Part shown: positions 14,922 through 23,894 of the stretch, piece after piece | How positions within the stretch are numbered: position 1 is the first letter of the stretch | Layout of the letters: every line of letters starts with the position of its first letter | Origin: CAVTWH01 sp963850915 | Lineage (GTDB): Bacteria; Actinomycetota; Actinomycetes; Mycobacteriales; Micromonosporaceae | Assembly (NCBI GenBank): GCA_963850915.1 | Contig: CAWKND010000005.1 | Span: 372,001-436,000 of the forward strand | Reading direction: 5' to 3' | DNA: 64,000 nucleotides | Translations under genes and position numbers: made by a program | Notes under the pieces: model-generated | Seen by the model: the letters and a program-made list of their open reading frames with translations, nothing else | Told to the model about the DNA's origin: nothing | The model's database searches: none

Positions 14922-16102
14922 CCGAGGGAGGGATGGCCGAGGGTGCGGCGGCTGAGGGCGAGCCGCCCGTCACGCTGGCGACGATTGCTGTGCAGTGGCT
15001 GCGCATCGGGGTTACCGGGTTCGGCGGACCGCCCGCGCATATCGCACTGCTGCGGACGCTGTGCGTACAACGTCGGGGTTGGCTTTCCGAGCTGGAGTTC
15101 GAGGACGGCGTCGCCGCCACGAACCTGTTGCCCGGCCCCGCCTCCACGCAGTTGGCCATCTTCTGCGCGTGGCGGCTGCGCGGCCGGGCGGGCGCGCTGG
15201 TCGGCGGGGTCTGCTTCATCCTGCCCGGGCTTGTCGCGATCCTTGCCCTGTCGGCCCCGCTGCTGTCCGGCCGGCCCAACCGCTTCGTCCTCGGCGCGGC
15301 AGCCGGCGCGGGCGCCGCTGTAGCCGCCGTGGCGGTGCATGCCGCGGCCGGTCTCGCGCCGGCGAGTTGGCGCCGCACCGGTACCACGCGCGCCGGCCGG
15401 CTGCGCTGGATCGGTTACCTGTCCGCCGCCGCGGTCGCTGCCGTCATCGCCGGCCCGTGGCTCGTACTGGTCCTGCTCGCTGCGGGCATGATCGAGGTGC
15501 TCGCGCGCGGCGGGTGGCGAGGCGCAGTGGCGGGCGTACCCGGTGCGCTCGTGAAGACGGGCGCTGTCGGGGGGCTCGGCGCGCTTGCCTGGACGGCGTT
15601 CAAGGTCGGTGCGCTGTCGTACGGCGGCGGCTTCGTCATCATCCCGTTGATGCGCGCCGACGCCGTCGACCGCTACCACTGGATGACCGGCGACCAGTTC
15701 CTCTCGGCCGTGGCGCTCGGGCAGATCACGCCCGGGCCGGTCGTCCAGACGGTGGCCGTCGTCGGGTACGCGGCGGCAGGTGTGGCCGGTGGTCTGCTCG
15801 CGGCTGCCATCGCCTTCGCCCCGTCGTTCCTCTTCGTACTGATCGGTGCGCGCCACTTCGACCGGCTCCGCGCCAACCGGAGCGTGCAGGCGTTCCTCGC
15901 CGGCGCCGGACCCGCTGCCATCGGGGCCATCGGCGGCTCGGCGCTGCTGCTCGCCCGGTCGCTGACCCACCTGTGGCAGGTACCCGTCCTGCTGCTCGCC
16001 GCCGGCTGGCTCTTCGTTCTGCGCCGCGGTGTGGTCTCCACGTTGATCGCCGCGGGTCTTCTCGGCATCCTCGCCACACTCGCCGGCCTGCCCGCCAACT
16101 GA
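14918..16102 (+). CDS. chrA: ChrA-family chromate transporter
   Basis: A 394-residue membrane protein of the two-domain CHR family. Each half carries the family motif: GVTGFGGPPAHIALL near residue 27 and VGALSYGGGFVIIPLMRADAV in the second half, followed by LGQITPGPVVQT; the first half has the equivalent NLLPGPASTQLA. About ten helices are visible. ChrA proteins export chromate, probably by proton antiport, in the cytoplasmic membrane. Starts at 14918 or 14933 are both preceded by G-rich ribosome sites. The gene ends in a 12-bp repeat array. No ChrB regulator is seen. Confidence 0.85.
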   Translation: MTEGGMAEGAAAEGEPPVTLATIAVQWLRIGVTGFGGPPAHIALLRTLCVQRRGWLSELEFEDGVAATNLLPGPASTQLAIFCAWRLRGRAGALVGGVCFILPGLVAILALSAPLLSGRPNRFVLGAAAGAGAAVAAVAVHAAAGLAPASWRRTGTTRAGRLRWIGYLSAAAVAAVIAGPWLVLVLLAAGMIEVLARGGWRGAVAGVPGALVKTGAVGGLGALAWTAFKVGALSYGGGFVIIPLMRADAVDRYHWMTGDQFLSAVALGQITPGPVVQTVAVVGYAAAGVAGGLLAAAIAFAPSFLFVLIGARHFDRLRANRSVQAFLAGAGPAAIGAIGGSALLLARSLTHLWQVPVLLLAAGWLFVLRRGVVSTLIAAGLLGILATLAGLPAN

Positions 16103-16144
16103 CCCACCAACAGACCCACCAACAGACCCACCAACAGACCCACC
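16093..16144 (+). repeat. 12-bp tandem array starting at the chrA stop codon
   Basis: Unit 1, CGCCAACTGACC (16093-16104), contains the chrA stop TGA. It is followed by three exact copies of CACCAACAGACC and a partial one. The copies differ from unit 1 by TGA changing to AGA. Confidence 0.9.
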
Positions 16145-16408
16145 CGCCGGTTGGTGAGCGGAGAGCCTAGGATTGCGCTTTCCTAACGAATCTGGGGGAG
16201 TGGAGACTTGCCCGGGCGGGCGTTCCCGGGCTACGCTGCCGCCCGGGAGTCAGCGCTGCTGACATCGACCACGGTCACCGGGTGCGTACGGGCAGACGCG
16301 AACACTCCGGGTGTGGGTAGGCGCTGTCAGCGACCGGATCTTCGTGCGCGACGCCGTCGGTCGACCGGGCGCCGGGGGTACGCGCCTCACTCCTGGGAGT
16401 TCTCCACC
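16145..16408. other. Intergenic region before the rhamnogalacturonan lyase gene
   Basis: The stretch between the chrA-end array and the lyase start is non-coding by codon pattern. It contains AT-richer sequence around 16170-16190 (GCTTTCCTAACGAATCTGG) and a Gly-coding-like G+C tract, with GGGAG 10-15 bases before ATG 16409. No CebR-like operator or clear -35/-10 pair was found. Confidence 0.4.
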
Positions 16409-18745
16409 ATGCATGCCCGAAGAACAATGCCTGCCTTGAAGACAGTGCGTACCCGAAACAGGCGGCTGGCACTCGTGCTCGCCGCCGCCACGGGAGCAGC
16501 CCTGACCTGCTCGGTCATCACCGCCGTCGCCGCGCAGGCCGCCACCGGCTGCCGCGTCGCCTACACAATTACCAACCAGTGGCAGGGTGGCTTCGGCGCC
16601 AACGTCGACCTCACCAACCTCGGCGATCCACTCAACGGCTGGACGGTGGCCTGGAGCTACACCGCCGGACAGACGGTCACCCAGATGTGGGGTGCCAGCT
16701 TCACCCAGTCGGGTAGCCAGGTGACCGCCACCAACGTCAGCTATGACGCGAGCGTTGCGGCGGGCGGTACCGTGTCGTTTGGTTTCAACGGTTCCTGGAC
16801 CGGTAGCAGCAATCCGGTACCCACCAGCTTCTCGGTCAACGGCACCACCTGCACCGGCGCCGTGACGACCCCGCCGAGTACAACGCCCCCGACGAGCGCG
16901 CCCCCGACGAGCGCGCCCCCAACGAGCGCGCCACCGACAAGCGCGCCCCCAACGAATCCGGGCGGGACGCTGCCGCCGACCACGCCGCCCAGCGGTGCCC
17001 GGCAGATGGAGAAGCTCAACCGGGGCCTGGTATCGGTACGCTCGGGTAGCGCCAACTTCGTCTCCTGGCGGCTGCTGGGTACCGACCCGGCCGGCATCGG
17101 CTTCAACCTCTACCGCGCCGGTACCAAGGTGAACTCGTCGCCGATCACCAACTCCACCAACTACCTCGACTCGGGTGCGGCGGCCGGCGTCGCCTACACC
17201 GTGCGTCCCGTGGTGGGCGGCGTGGAGTACGCCTCGACCGAGAGTGCGTTGCAGTTCAACGCCTCGGGGTACATGGACGTACCGCTGCAGGTACCGGCTG
17301 GTGGCACGACACCGGACGGCGTGGCCTACACCTACTCGGCCAACGACGCGTCGGTCGGTGATGTGGACGGCGACGGCCAGTACGAGATCATCCTCAAGTG
17401 GGATCCGTCCAACTCCAAGGACAACTCGCAGTCCGGCTACACCGGCGACGTCTACGTCGACTGCTACCGGCTGAACGGCACCCGGCTGTGGCGCATCGAC
17501 ATGGGGCGCAACATCCGGGCCGGCGCGCACTACACCCAGTTCCAGGTGTACGACTACGACGGCGACGGCAAGGCCGAGGTGGCCATGAAGACCGCGGACG
17601 GTACCAAGGACGGAACGGGGGTGGTGATCGGCTCGTCGAGCGCCGACTACCGCAACTCCTCGGGCTACGTGCTCTCCGGCCCCGAGTACCTGACGATGTT
17701 CAACGGCCTCACCGGCAAGGCGATGTCCACGGTGAACTACGACCCGCCGCGCGGCACCGTCTCCTCATGGGGGGACAGCTACGGCAACCGGGTGGACCGG
17801 TTCCTCGCCGGCACCGCGTACCTCGACGGGGTACACCCGAGCCTGATTGAGTCCCGTGGCTACTACACCCGTACCGTCATCACCGCCTGGGACTGGAAGG
17901 GCGGCGCGCTGACCGAGCGGTGGAAGTTCGACTCCAACGGCTCCGGCAGCCAGTACACCGATCAGGGCGACCACCAGTTGTCCATCGGTGACATGGACGG
18001 CGACGGCCGCGACGAGATCGACTTCGGCGCGATGGCCATCGACGACAACGGCAAACCCTTGTGGAACACCGGGTACGGCCACGGCGACGCGCTGCACATG
18101 GGTGACCTCATCCCGTCCCGGCCGGGCCTGGAGGTGTTCAAGGTGGACGAGAACACCAACGAGCCCGCCGCCTGGATGGCCGATGCCAAGACGGGCGCAA
18201 TCATCTGGCAGAACGCTTCCTGCGGCTGCGACAACGGGCGGGGTGTCAGCGACGACATCTACGCCGGCTCGCCCGGTGCCGAGTCCTGGTCGGCCGCCGT
18301 GGACGGGCTGTTCAACACCTCGGGCCAGAACATCGGCCGGAAACCCAGCTCCACCAACTTCGTCACGTGGTGGGACGCGGACACCACCCGGGAACTGTTG
18401 GACAGTACGCACATCGACAAGTACGGCACGTCCTCGGATACCCGGCTGCTGACCGGATCCGGCGTCGCGTCCAACAACGGCACCAAGTCGACACCGGCGC
18501 TCTCCGCCGACATCCTCGGCGACTGGCGCGAGGAAGTGGTGTGGCGCACCAGTGACAGCTCCGCACTGCGCATCTACACCACCACAGCGGTGACGACGAC
18601 ACGCATTTACACGCTCATGCACGACCCGATGTACCGGGTCGCGGTGGCGTGGCAGAACACCGCCTACAACCAGCCGCCGCACCCGAGCTTCTTCATCGGC
18701 AGCGGCATGTCCACCCCGCCCACCCCGAAGATCTACACCCCCTGA
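16409..18745 (+). CDS. Secreted CBM2-PL11 rhamnogalacturonan lyase
   Basis: A 778-residue extracellular enzyme. It begins with a signal peptide (basic MHARRTMPALKTVRTRNRR, hydrophobic LALVLAAATGAAL, cleavage near AQA-AT), then a CBM2 cellulose-binding module (CRVAYTITNQWQGGFGANV...LNGWTVAWSY), a Thr/Pro linker of five-residue PPTSA repeats, and a family 11 polysaccharide lyase propeller from about residue 200 (LNRGLVSVRSG, YDYDGDGKAEVAMKTADG, VGDVDGDGQYEIILKWDPS, with the calcium-type DGDG loops). PL11 enzymes cut the rhamnose-galacturonate backbone of pectin RG-I. A strong terminator follows. ATG 16409 has GGGAG upstream and gives a proper signal peptide. Confidence 0.92.
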   Translation: MHARRTMPALKTVRTRNRRLALVLAAATGAALTCSVITAVAAQAATGCRVAYTITNQWQGGFGANVDLTNLGDPLNGWTVAWSYTAGQTVTQMWGASFTQSGSQVTATNVSYDASVAAGGTVSFGFNGSWTGSSNPVPTSFSVNGTTCTGAVTTPPSTTPPTSAPPTSAPPTSAPPTSAPPTNPGGTLPPTTPPSGARQMEKLNRGLVSVRSGSANFVSWRLLGTDPAGIGFNLYRAGTKVNSSPITNSTNYLDSGAAAGVAYTVRPVVGGVEYASTESALQFNASGYMDVPLQVPAGGTTPDGVAYTYSANDASVGDVDGDGQYEIILKWDPSNSKDNSQSGYTGDVYVDCYRLNGTRLWRIDMGRNIRAGAHYTQFQVYDYDGDGKAEVAMKTADGTKDGTGVVIGSSSADYRNSSGYVLSGPEYLTMFNGLTGKAMSTVNYDPPRGTVSSWGDSYGNRVDRFLAGTAYLDGVHPSLIESRGYYTRTVITAWDWKGGALTERWKFDSNGSGSQYTDQGDHQLSIGDMDGDGRDEIDFGAMAIDDNGKPLWNTGYGHGDALHMGDLIPSRPGLEVFKVDENTNEPAAWMADAKTGAIIWQNASCGCDNGRGVSDDIYAGSPGAESWSAAVDGLFNTSGQNIGRKPSSTNFVTWWDADTTRELLDSTHIDKYGTSSDTRLLTGSGVASNNGTKSTPALSADILGDWREEVVWRTSDSSALRIYTTTAVTTTRIYTLMHDPMYRVAVAWQNTAYNQPPHPSFFIGSGMSTPPTPKIYTP

Positions 18746-18750
18746 CCGGC

Positions 18751-18780
18751 CGCCGGGGGTCTCAGTCGAGACCCCCGGCG
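18751..18780 (+). terminator. Perfect 13-bp hairpin terminator after the lyase gene
   Basis: CGCCGGGGGTCTC pairs perfectly with GAGACCCCCGGCG across a 4-base loop (AGTC), six bases after the lyase stop. It lacks a long T-run, as is common in high-G+C actinomycetes. A second, weaker ACCCCC...GGGGGT hairpin follows at 18790-18811 and could serve the convergent gene. Confidence 0.85.
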
Positions 18781-18846
18781 CACAACCCAACCCCCACAAC
18801 ACTGCGGGGGTACCGCCCAGCCGCGGCCGGTCTGCGGCTGGCGTGG

Positions 18847-19413
18847 TTACGAGCAGTCGATGGTGATGTCGTCCACGTTGGTCCACGGGTCCGGCTGCGT
18901 GCTGTCCGACACGGTCGATACCCGGAAGTACACGTCGCTCGGGCCGCCGCTCCAGCTGACGGATTGGAGCTGGTAGTTCACCACCGTGCCGGGGAGGCTG
19001 CGCAGCGCCACGTAGGTCCAACTGCTGGGGTTGATCACTTCGATGTTTGCCGGACCGACATGCGAGATGTACAGCCGGGCCGTGCAGCTGTGGGTCGCCG
19101 GGAGATGCACGAGCTTACCCACCGAATAGAAGCTGCCGAGGAAGGCGAATGTCTCGATGAAGGCCGAGTTTGTACCGGAGTGGGCCGCGATCGCGTCGGA
19201 CTCCACGTACCCGCAGAACTGGCAACTGGCGGCGCCGTCGAAGGTCCAGGTACTGGCGGAGCTGCCCTCGAAATTTTCACTGAGCACCCGAACCGAAAAC
19301 AGCGACGCCGACGCGGGTGTCGACGACACGGTCAGCAGCGTGCCGGTCAGTGTGCCGATCAGGGCTACCAGGCCCAGGTAGGTGCGCAGCCTCGGTCGGA
19401 ACAGTCGACTCAT
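18847..19413 (-). CDS. Secreted hypothetical protein, beta-sandwich-like
   Basis: A 188-residue protein with a clear signal peptide (basic RLFRPRLRTYLG, hydrophobic LVALIGTLTGTLL, cleavage near ASA). The mature part (~150 residues) is rich in Ser, Thr and aromatic residues, has four Cys (CQFC pair, one mid-protein, one at the end), and contains ENFEG, SWTYVALRSLPG and DPWTNVDDITIDC. The acidic WTNVDDITI ending is typical of jelly-roll carbohydrate-binding or MAM-like modules, but no named family is recognised. A good promoter lies 60 bases upstream. It is convergent with the rhamnogalacturonan lyase gene, so a role in polysaccharide binding is possible but unproven. Confidence 0.6.
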   Translation of the reverse strand: MSRLFRPRLRTYLGLVALIGTLTGTLLTVSSTPASASLFSVRVLSENFEGSSASTWTFDGAASCQFCGYVESDAIAAHSGTNSAFIETFAFLGSFYSVGKLVHLPATHSCTARLYISHVGPANIEVINPSSWTYVALRSLPGTVVNYQLQSVSWSGGPSDVYFRVSTVSDSTQPDPWTNVDDITIDCS

Positions 19414-19475
19414 CACGTCGGTACCCTTCGGTGCTCGTCGTTCCCGGACGCGGCGCCCCCGGCAAACTTGGCAGC

Positions 19476-19504
19476 AAAATACGAGTTTGATAGCTATCCG
19501 TCAA
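19476..19504 (-). promoter_or_regulatory. Sigma-70-type promoter for the secreted protein gene
   Basis: On the minus strand TTGACG (19499-19504) and TATTTT (19476-19481) are separated by exactly 17 bases, about 63 bases before the ATG at 19413. It is one of the few AT-rich spots in the region and fits the housekeeping consensus. Confidence 0.6.
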
Positions 19505-19892
19505 TGGGTGTGGAACGCTGCGTGCGCCCGTCCGCGCAGCGCGCTACGCCACTCGCCGTGCCCCGCCCACTCGCCGTACGGCGCTACTCGCCACGCCCAC
19601 GCAGCACAACCACGCCGGCCGAGCGTGCGGCATCACGGCGCGAAGACTTTCAGGTGTCCTGACCCCCAGGACTCTTCGCGATCATGAAGGTCCGCCGACC
19701 TGCCAACCTGGAGAGCGGCTCGGGGCTAACGCGGGTCAGGGCTGCGCGGTCAGGGATTGCAGAGACACGTGGTACGCAGTGCGATGCTCGACCCGGCGGG
19801 CCGCGGTGTCAATCAACGCAAGTCCCGCCCGCGTCGCCGCGAGCCGGCGCTGGCGGTTCGCGGCAGTTGTCGTGCTGGTTCACCTGGCTGAC
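19505..19892. other. Intergenic region with short repeats and a hairpin
   Basis: No gene is recognised. It holds imperfect repeats of CGCTACGCCACTCGCCGT / CCCACTCGCCGTACGG (19540-19600) and a nested inverted repeat at 19640-19679 (outer GCGAAGA...TCTTCGC, inner TCCTG...CAGGA). It probably contains the promoter of the channel gene, which could not be placed. Confidence 0.4.
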
Positions 19893-21770
19893 ATGGTTGA
19901 GGCCGATGCTGCGCGGATGAGTCGGGACAGTGCGCAGCTGGGTCGGGAGAGTACCGAGTGGACCGGGCACATCATCGTTTGCGGCCTCGATGGCGTGGGG
20001 CTGCGCACGGTTGAGCAGCTGCACCACGCCGGGGTACGCGTGGTGGTCATCGAGGACGGCGCGGACGTCCGGCTGCTGCGGATCCTGCGCGGCTGGGGCA
20101 TTCCGCATCTGATGGGCAGTTCCCGGCTCGCCGAAACCCTTACCGAGGCGGGTCTGGCCGGTGCCACCGCGGTTGTCTGCGTGCTCGCCGATGATCTGCA
20201 CACGCTGGAGACCGCACTGCTTGTGCGGCAGCTACGGCCGGACATCCGGATCGTGGTGCAGCTGCGCAATCCGGCGGTGGGCCGGGCGTTGGCCCGGATC
20301 CAGGTGTCGGTCCTGGATGTCGCGGGACTGTCCGCGCCGTCGGTCGTCGAAGCCTGTCTGCGTACCGGCGCGCACGAACTCGAACTCGGCGGCGAGCGCT
20401 TCGTCGCCGCGAGAGTGGTGGCCGACTGGCCGGGTACCCTCCGCTCGCACTTCGGTGATCTGGCCCCGGTCGCGGTGGTACCGGCAGGCGGCGGGCCGAC
20501 CGTGGCCTGTCCAGGGCGCGACCACCGGGTGCACGTCGGCGATGTGGTGACCATCCTCGGTACCCCGCAACAGTTGCGGGCAGCCGATATCAGCTGGACG
20601 GACACCGGATCGGGGTCTGCTGCAAGGGATACCGGCCCGCTGCGGCGGACCGTTCGGATGCTCGCGGCACTCCCGACCGCGCTGGACCGCCGGATGGTAC
20701 TGGCGCTGGGGGCGCTGCTCAGCCTGGTCGGGCTCTCGCTGACCGTACTGCGGCTGGGCTACCGCGAGCCGGGCGGCGGCGGGATGTCGGTACTCGACGC
20801 GCTCTACTTCACCGTGGAGACGATCGGTACCGTCGGCTACGGCGATTTCTCCTTCCGCGACCAGCCGAGTTGGCTGCGCGCCTTCGCGATCAGCCTGATG
20901 ATCCTGGGTGCCATGCTGGCCACGGTGTTCTTCGCGCTGCTGACGAATGCGTTGGTAACACTGAAGATTGACGAGACACTCGGACGCGGCCGGCTGAACC
21001 GGCTGGCCGGGCACGTACTCGTGGTGGGGGCCGGCTCGATCGGCGTACGCGTGGTGGAGCGGCTGATCGCGGCCGGCAGTGAAGTGGTTGTGGTGGAGCG
21101 CAACGAGAACAACCGCTACCTGGCTCAACTCCGGGCAGCCGGGGTACCCGTGGTGGTGGCCGACGCGACCATGCCGCGCACGCTACTCACCGTGCAGCTG
21201 GGTACCGCCGCCGCTGTCGCCGTGCTGACCAGTGACGATCTGGTGAACCTGGAGACCGGGCTGGCCATCCGGGACCAGTTGGGCGGCGACGACAGCCAGG
21301 TACCGGTGGTACTGCGGATGTTCGACCGGCAACTGGCCAGCACGGTGGAGCAGAGCTTCGGCTTCGGGCTGGTCCGCTCCACCGCGGCCCTGGCCGCACC
21401 GTGGTTCGTCGGAGCCGCGCTGGGATTGGACATCCTGGCCACCTTCTACGTCGGCCCGCTGCTGATGCTCGTCGGCCGGCTGAGCGTCGCCTCCGCCGGT
21501 GGGCTGGACGGGCTGGCCATGCAGGACCTGTCGGCGCGTACCCGGGTGGTGGCGATCGGGCGGGCGGCACTGGACGGCGCGCTCGAGCACCCGATCCGGC
21601 GGGACACCCGGTTCAGCGCCGGCGACCAGGCGTACCTGATCGGCCCGTACGAGGAGCTGCTGACGGTACTGCGCCGCGACAGTCTCTCGCCGGCCCAGGC
21701 ACTCGAGGCCGGTACCGCCGCGCCCACCCCCGCCGCCACCGGGTCACCCTCGATCGAGGCCCAACCATAG
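19893..21770 (+). CDS. RCK-pore-RCK potassium channel / TrkA-type protein
   Basis: A 625-residue protein with an unusual order: an N-terminal RCK/TrkA-N domain (GHIIVCGLDGVGLRTVEQL, residues ~25-150), a two-helix pore segment in the middle (MVLALGALLSLVGLSL, then ALYFTVETIGTVGYGDFSF with the TVGYGD selectivity filter, then AISLMILGAMLATVFFALL), and a second RCK domain (VLVVGAGSIGVRVVERL) ending with a TrkA-C-like part. The filter indicates a K+-selective channel; the RCK domains bind nucleotide or Ca2+. The start is uncertain: ATG 19893 or ATG 19917 both precede the first domain and neither has a strong ribosome site. Confidence 0.85.
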   Translation: MVEADAARMSRDSAQLGRESTEWTGHIIVCGLDGVGLRTVEQLHHAGVRVVVIEDGADVRLLRILRGWGIPHLMGSSRLAETLTEAGLAGATAVVCVLADDLHTLETALLVRQLRPDIRIVVQLRNPAVGRALARIQVSVLDVAGLSAPSVVEACLRTGAHELELGGERFVAARVVADWPGTLRSHFGDLAPVAVVPAGGGPTVACPGRDHRVHVGDVVTILGTPQQLRAADISWTDTGSGSAARDTGPLRRTVRMLAALPTALDRRMVLALGALLSLVGLSLTVLRLGYREPGGGGMSVLDALYFTVETIGTVGYGDFSFRDQPSWLRAFAISLMILGAMLATVFFALLTNALVTLKIDETLGRGRLNRLAGHVLVVGAGSIGVRVVERLIAAGSEVVVVERNENNRYLAQLRAAGVPVVVADATMPRTLLTVQLGTAAAVAVLTSDDLVNLETGLAIRDQLGGDDSQVPVVLRMFDRQLASTVEQSFGFGLVRSTAALAAPWFVGAALGLDILATFYVGPLLMLVGRLSVASAGGLDGLAMQDLSARTRVVAIGRAALDGALEHPIRRDTRFSAGDQAYLIGPYEELLTVLRRDSLSPAQALEAGTAAPTPAATGSPSIEAQP

Positions 21771-21772
21771 AA

Positions 21773-21812
21773 CGACCGCCCCGCCCCGGTTTGATGCGGG
21801 GCAGGGCGGTCG
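21773..21812. terminator. Bidirectional hairpin terminator
   Basis: CGACCGCCCCGCCCCG pairs with CGGGGCAGGGCGGTCG at 15 of 16 positions around an 8-base loop, three bases after the channel stop and before the convergent glucanase gene end. It would stop transcription from both sides. Confidence 0.75.
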
Positions 21813-21827
21813 GCCGGACGGTCCAGC

Positions 21828-21885
21828 GGTTCCAATGGTTCAGTGGTTCCAATGGTTCAGTGGTTCTGTGGTTCAGCCATTCAGC
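21828..21885 (-). repeat. 17-bp tandem repeat downstream of the glucanase stop
   Basis: On the minus strand, ACTGAACCATTGGAACC-type units are repeated two to three times with further partial GGCTGAACC copies, starting about 10 bases after the glucanase stop. Confidence 0.65.
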
Positions 21886-21894
21886 GGGCCGGCG

Positions 21895-23724
21895 TCAGAA
21901 GCCGACGGCCACCTCCAGCCACTGCGGGCTGCCGTGCGAGATGAACGAGGACTGGCCGGCGTAGTCGTCGTACGGGAAGCCGTAGGCCAGCCCGCCGATG
22001 GCGTTGTCGTGCCAGAACTTCGCGTAGTAGTTCGCCGGCGCGGCAAGGTAGTACTGCGACGGGTTGGAGTACTGCGAGGGGTCCAGCTGGCGCACGTGCC
22101 GGTTCAGCGCGGCGCAGTTGGTCGGGTCCGCGGCGAGTACCCCGGCGCAGCCGAAGATGTCCGACGTCGCGGCGTTGATGCCGAACTGCTGGGCGTAGGC
22201 GGTGAAGTAGTTCTGGTTCACGCCACCGGCCCGGAACGACGGGTCGCTACCGGGTGCGATGATCCGGTACGGCGCCTGGGTCTGCGCGAGTACCTTGAAC
22301 TCGTTGGGTACCGAGTTCATGAACCGCTGGAACGTCGCCGTACGGGACTCCTGGAAGGTGGCGTAGTCCTCGCCGACCTGGACGTCGTACCCGTCGTGCG
22401 CGTGCAGCCGCATCGCGATCTTCAGACCGAACGCGTCCACCCGGGTGGTGTTGCCGTTGAAGACCGCGGCACCCACGGTGAACTCGATGAAGTCGTAGTA
22501 CTGGCTGGTCGGCGAGCCGACGTAGAAGTACATGCGACCGGCCGAGTTCGCGGGCATGTCCAGGTACGGCGTGTCGGCGATCGAGTGCGTCTGCCCGTTG
22601 AAGCTCCAGTAGACCTGGCTGTCCGGGTACGCGCCGTTGGTGCGGTTGAGAATCTTCACCTCGACCACGTTCTGCGCGGCCGGGATGGTGCTGGTGTCAC
22701 CCCAGAACGAGTCCGGCGGCGGGTTGCTCGGGCCGGTGCTCGGGCTGGTGCTCGGGCTCGCCGACGGGCTGCTCGGCGGGGTCGTCACGGTGCCGGATCC
22801 GGTGTGTACCACGAACTCCCAGATGGAGTAGCCGTAGGCGGTGGCCCGGACGGTGCCGTACACCCGGATGTAGCGGCCGGTGCCGACGACGTTGATGGTC
22901 TGGTTGCCGCCCGCCCCGGTGGTCGTGGTGTAGACCGTTGTCCATGTGGTGGCGTTGGCGGAGACCTGAATCTGGAAGGACTTCGCGTAGGCCGCCTCCC
23001 AGCTGATGCCTACCTGGCAGATGGACTGGCTGCTGCCGAGGTCGACCTGCAGCCACTGCGGGTCGCTGAAGGCGGACGACCAACGGGTACCGGCGTTGCC
23101 GTCGACCGCGAGTGCGGCTCCGGTGCCGGCGTTCTCGGTGGACGAGGCGGTAGCCGTCTTGCCCTGCGCGGAGTTCGCTGTGCTACAGCCGGATGCCGGC
23201 GGTGTGGTGGTGCCGAAGTCGCCGTAGACCTGGAACTCCCACAGCGAGTACCCGTAGGCGGTGGCCCGGGCGGTGCCGTACATCCGCACGTACCGGCCGG
23301 AGCCGGTGACGTTGAGCGTCTGCGTGCCGCCGGTACCGGTGGTGGTCGAGTAGATCGACGTCCAGGTCGTACCGTTGGTCGAGGTCTGGATCTGGAAAGA
23401 CTTGCCGTAGGCGGCTTCCCACTGCAGCACGACCTGGCTGATGGTCGCCGTGGCGCCCAGGTCGACCTGGATCCACTGCGGGTCGCTGAAGGCGGACGAC
23501 CAGCGGGTACCCGCGTTGCCGTCGACCGCGAGTGCGGCTCCGGTGCCGGCGTTCTCGGTGGACGAGGCGGTTGCCGGCTTCCCTTGGGAGATCAGGCTTG
23601 TGGCCGCGTTGGCGGTGAACGAGGTGGTGATCGCGTACGCGGCGAGGAGTAGCAGGGTGATGGCGGTGGCGATCACGTAGGCGGATTTGCGGCGATGGAG
23701 CGCCGGTAGAACGGCGGTGGGCAT
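21895..23724 (-). CDS. Secreted GH64 beta-1,3-glucanase with two discoidin modules
   Basis: A 609-residue extracellular protein: signal peptide (MPTAVLPALHRRKSAYVIAT, hydrophobic core, cleavage near ANA), two F5/8 type C (discoidin) carbohydrate-binding modules (~42-170 and ~185-315; ATASSTENAGTGAALAVDGN occurs in both), a Ser/Pro linker, and a GH64 domain from ~345 to the end. The catalytic pair of laminaripentaose-producing glucanases is visible as Glu in DFIEFTV and Asp 16 residues later in TTRVDAFGL, the spacing known from the Streptomyces matensis enzyme. It would cut beta-1,3-glucan of fungal walls. AGGGAGC precedes ATG 23724, and a CebR-like operator lies upstream. Confidence 0.92.
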   Translation of the reverse strand: MPTAVLPALHRRKSAYVIATAITLLLLAAYAITTSFTANAATSLISQGKPATASSTENAGTGAALAVDGNAGTRWSSAFSDPQWIQVDLGATATISQVVLQWEAAYGKSFQIQTSTNGTTWTSIYSTTTGTGGTQTLNVTGSGRYVRMYGTARATAYGYSLWEFQVYGDFGTTTPPASGCSTANSAQGKTATASSTENAGTGAALAVDGNAGTRWSSAFSDPQWLQVDLGSSQSICQVGISWEAAYAKSFQIQVSANATTWTTVYTTTTGAGGNQTINVVGTGRYIRVYGTVRATAYGYSIWEFVVHTGSGTVTTPPSSPSASPSTSPSTGPSNPPPDSFWGDTSTIPAAQNVVEVKILNRTNGAYPDSQVYWSFNGQTHSIADTPYLDMPANSAGRMYFYVGSPTSQYYDFIEFTVGAAVFNGNTTRVDAFGLKIAMRLHAHDGYDVQVGEDYATFQESRTATFQRFMNSVPNEFKVLAQTQAPYRIIAPGSDPSFRAGGVNQNYFTAYAQQFGINAATSDIFGCAGVLAADPTNCAALNRHVRQLDPSQYSNPSQYYLAAPANYYAKFWHDNAIGGLAYGFPYDDYAGQSSFISHGSPQWLEVAVGF

Positions 23725-23852
23725 CGTTGCTCCCTGGCTAGGGGGTGTGTGGGGTGTGTGGCTGGCGCGACCGTCGCCGCTGGCCGGGCGGCGACATGGC
23801 GAACCGGTAGGGAGTACTCCGGGCCGTCCACGCGGGCGGTCCGGTGAGGGGG

Positions 23853-23866
23853 TGAGAGCGCTCTCT
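23853..23866. promoter_or_regulatory. CebR/CelR-like (LacI-family) operator before the glucanase gene
   Basis: TGAGAGCGCTCTCT contains the perfect palindrome GAGAGCGCTCTC and matches 11 of the 14 positions of the TGGGAGCGCTCCCA operator class of LacI-family sugar regulators in actinomycetes. It lies about 130 bases upstream of the glucanase ATG. Confidence 0.7.
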
Positions 23867-23894
23867 TCGAGAGACTCATCTGAGTTGAATTAAC

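Noticed and set aside
16245..16265. LacI-type operator upstream of the pectin lyase
   Set aside because: GTCAGCGCTGCTGAC has a palindromic CAGCGCTG core, but the flanks do not fit CebR/CelR-like boxes.
23870..23894. A full -10 element for the glucanase promoter
   Set aside because: None of the hexamers 15-19 bases after TTGACA keeps the TANNNT pattern, so only the -35 was reported.
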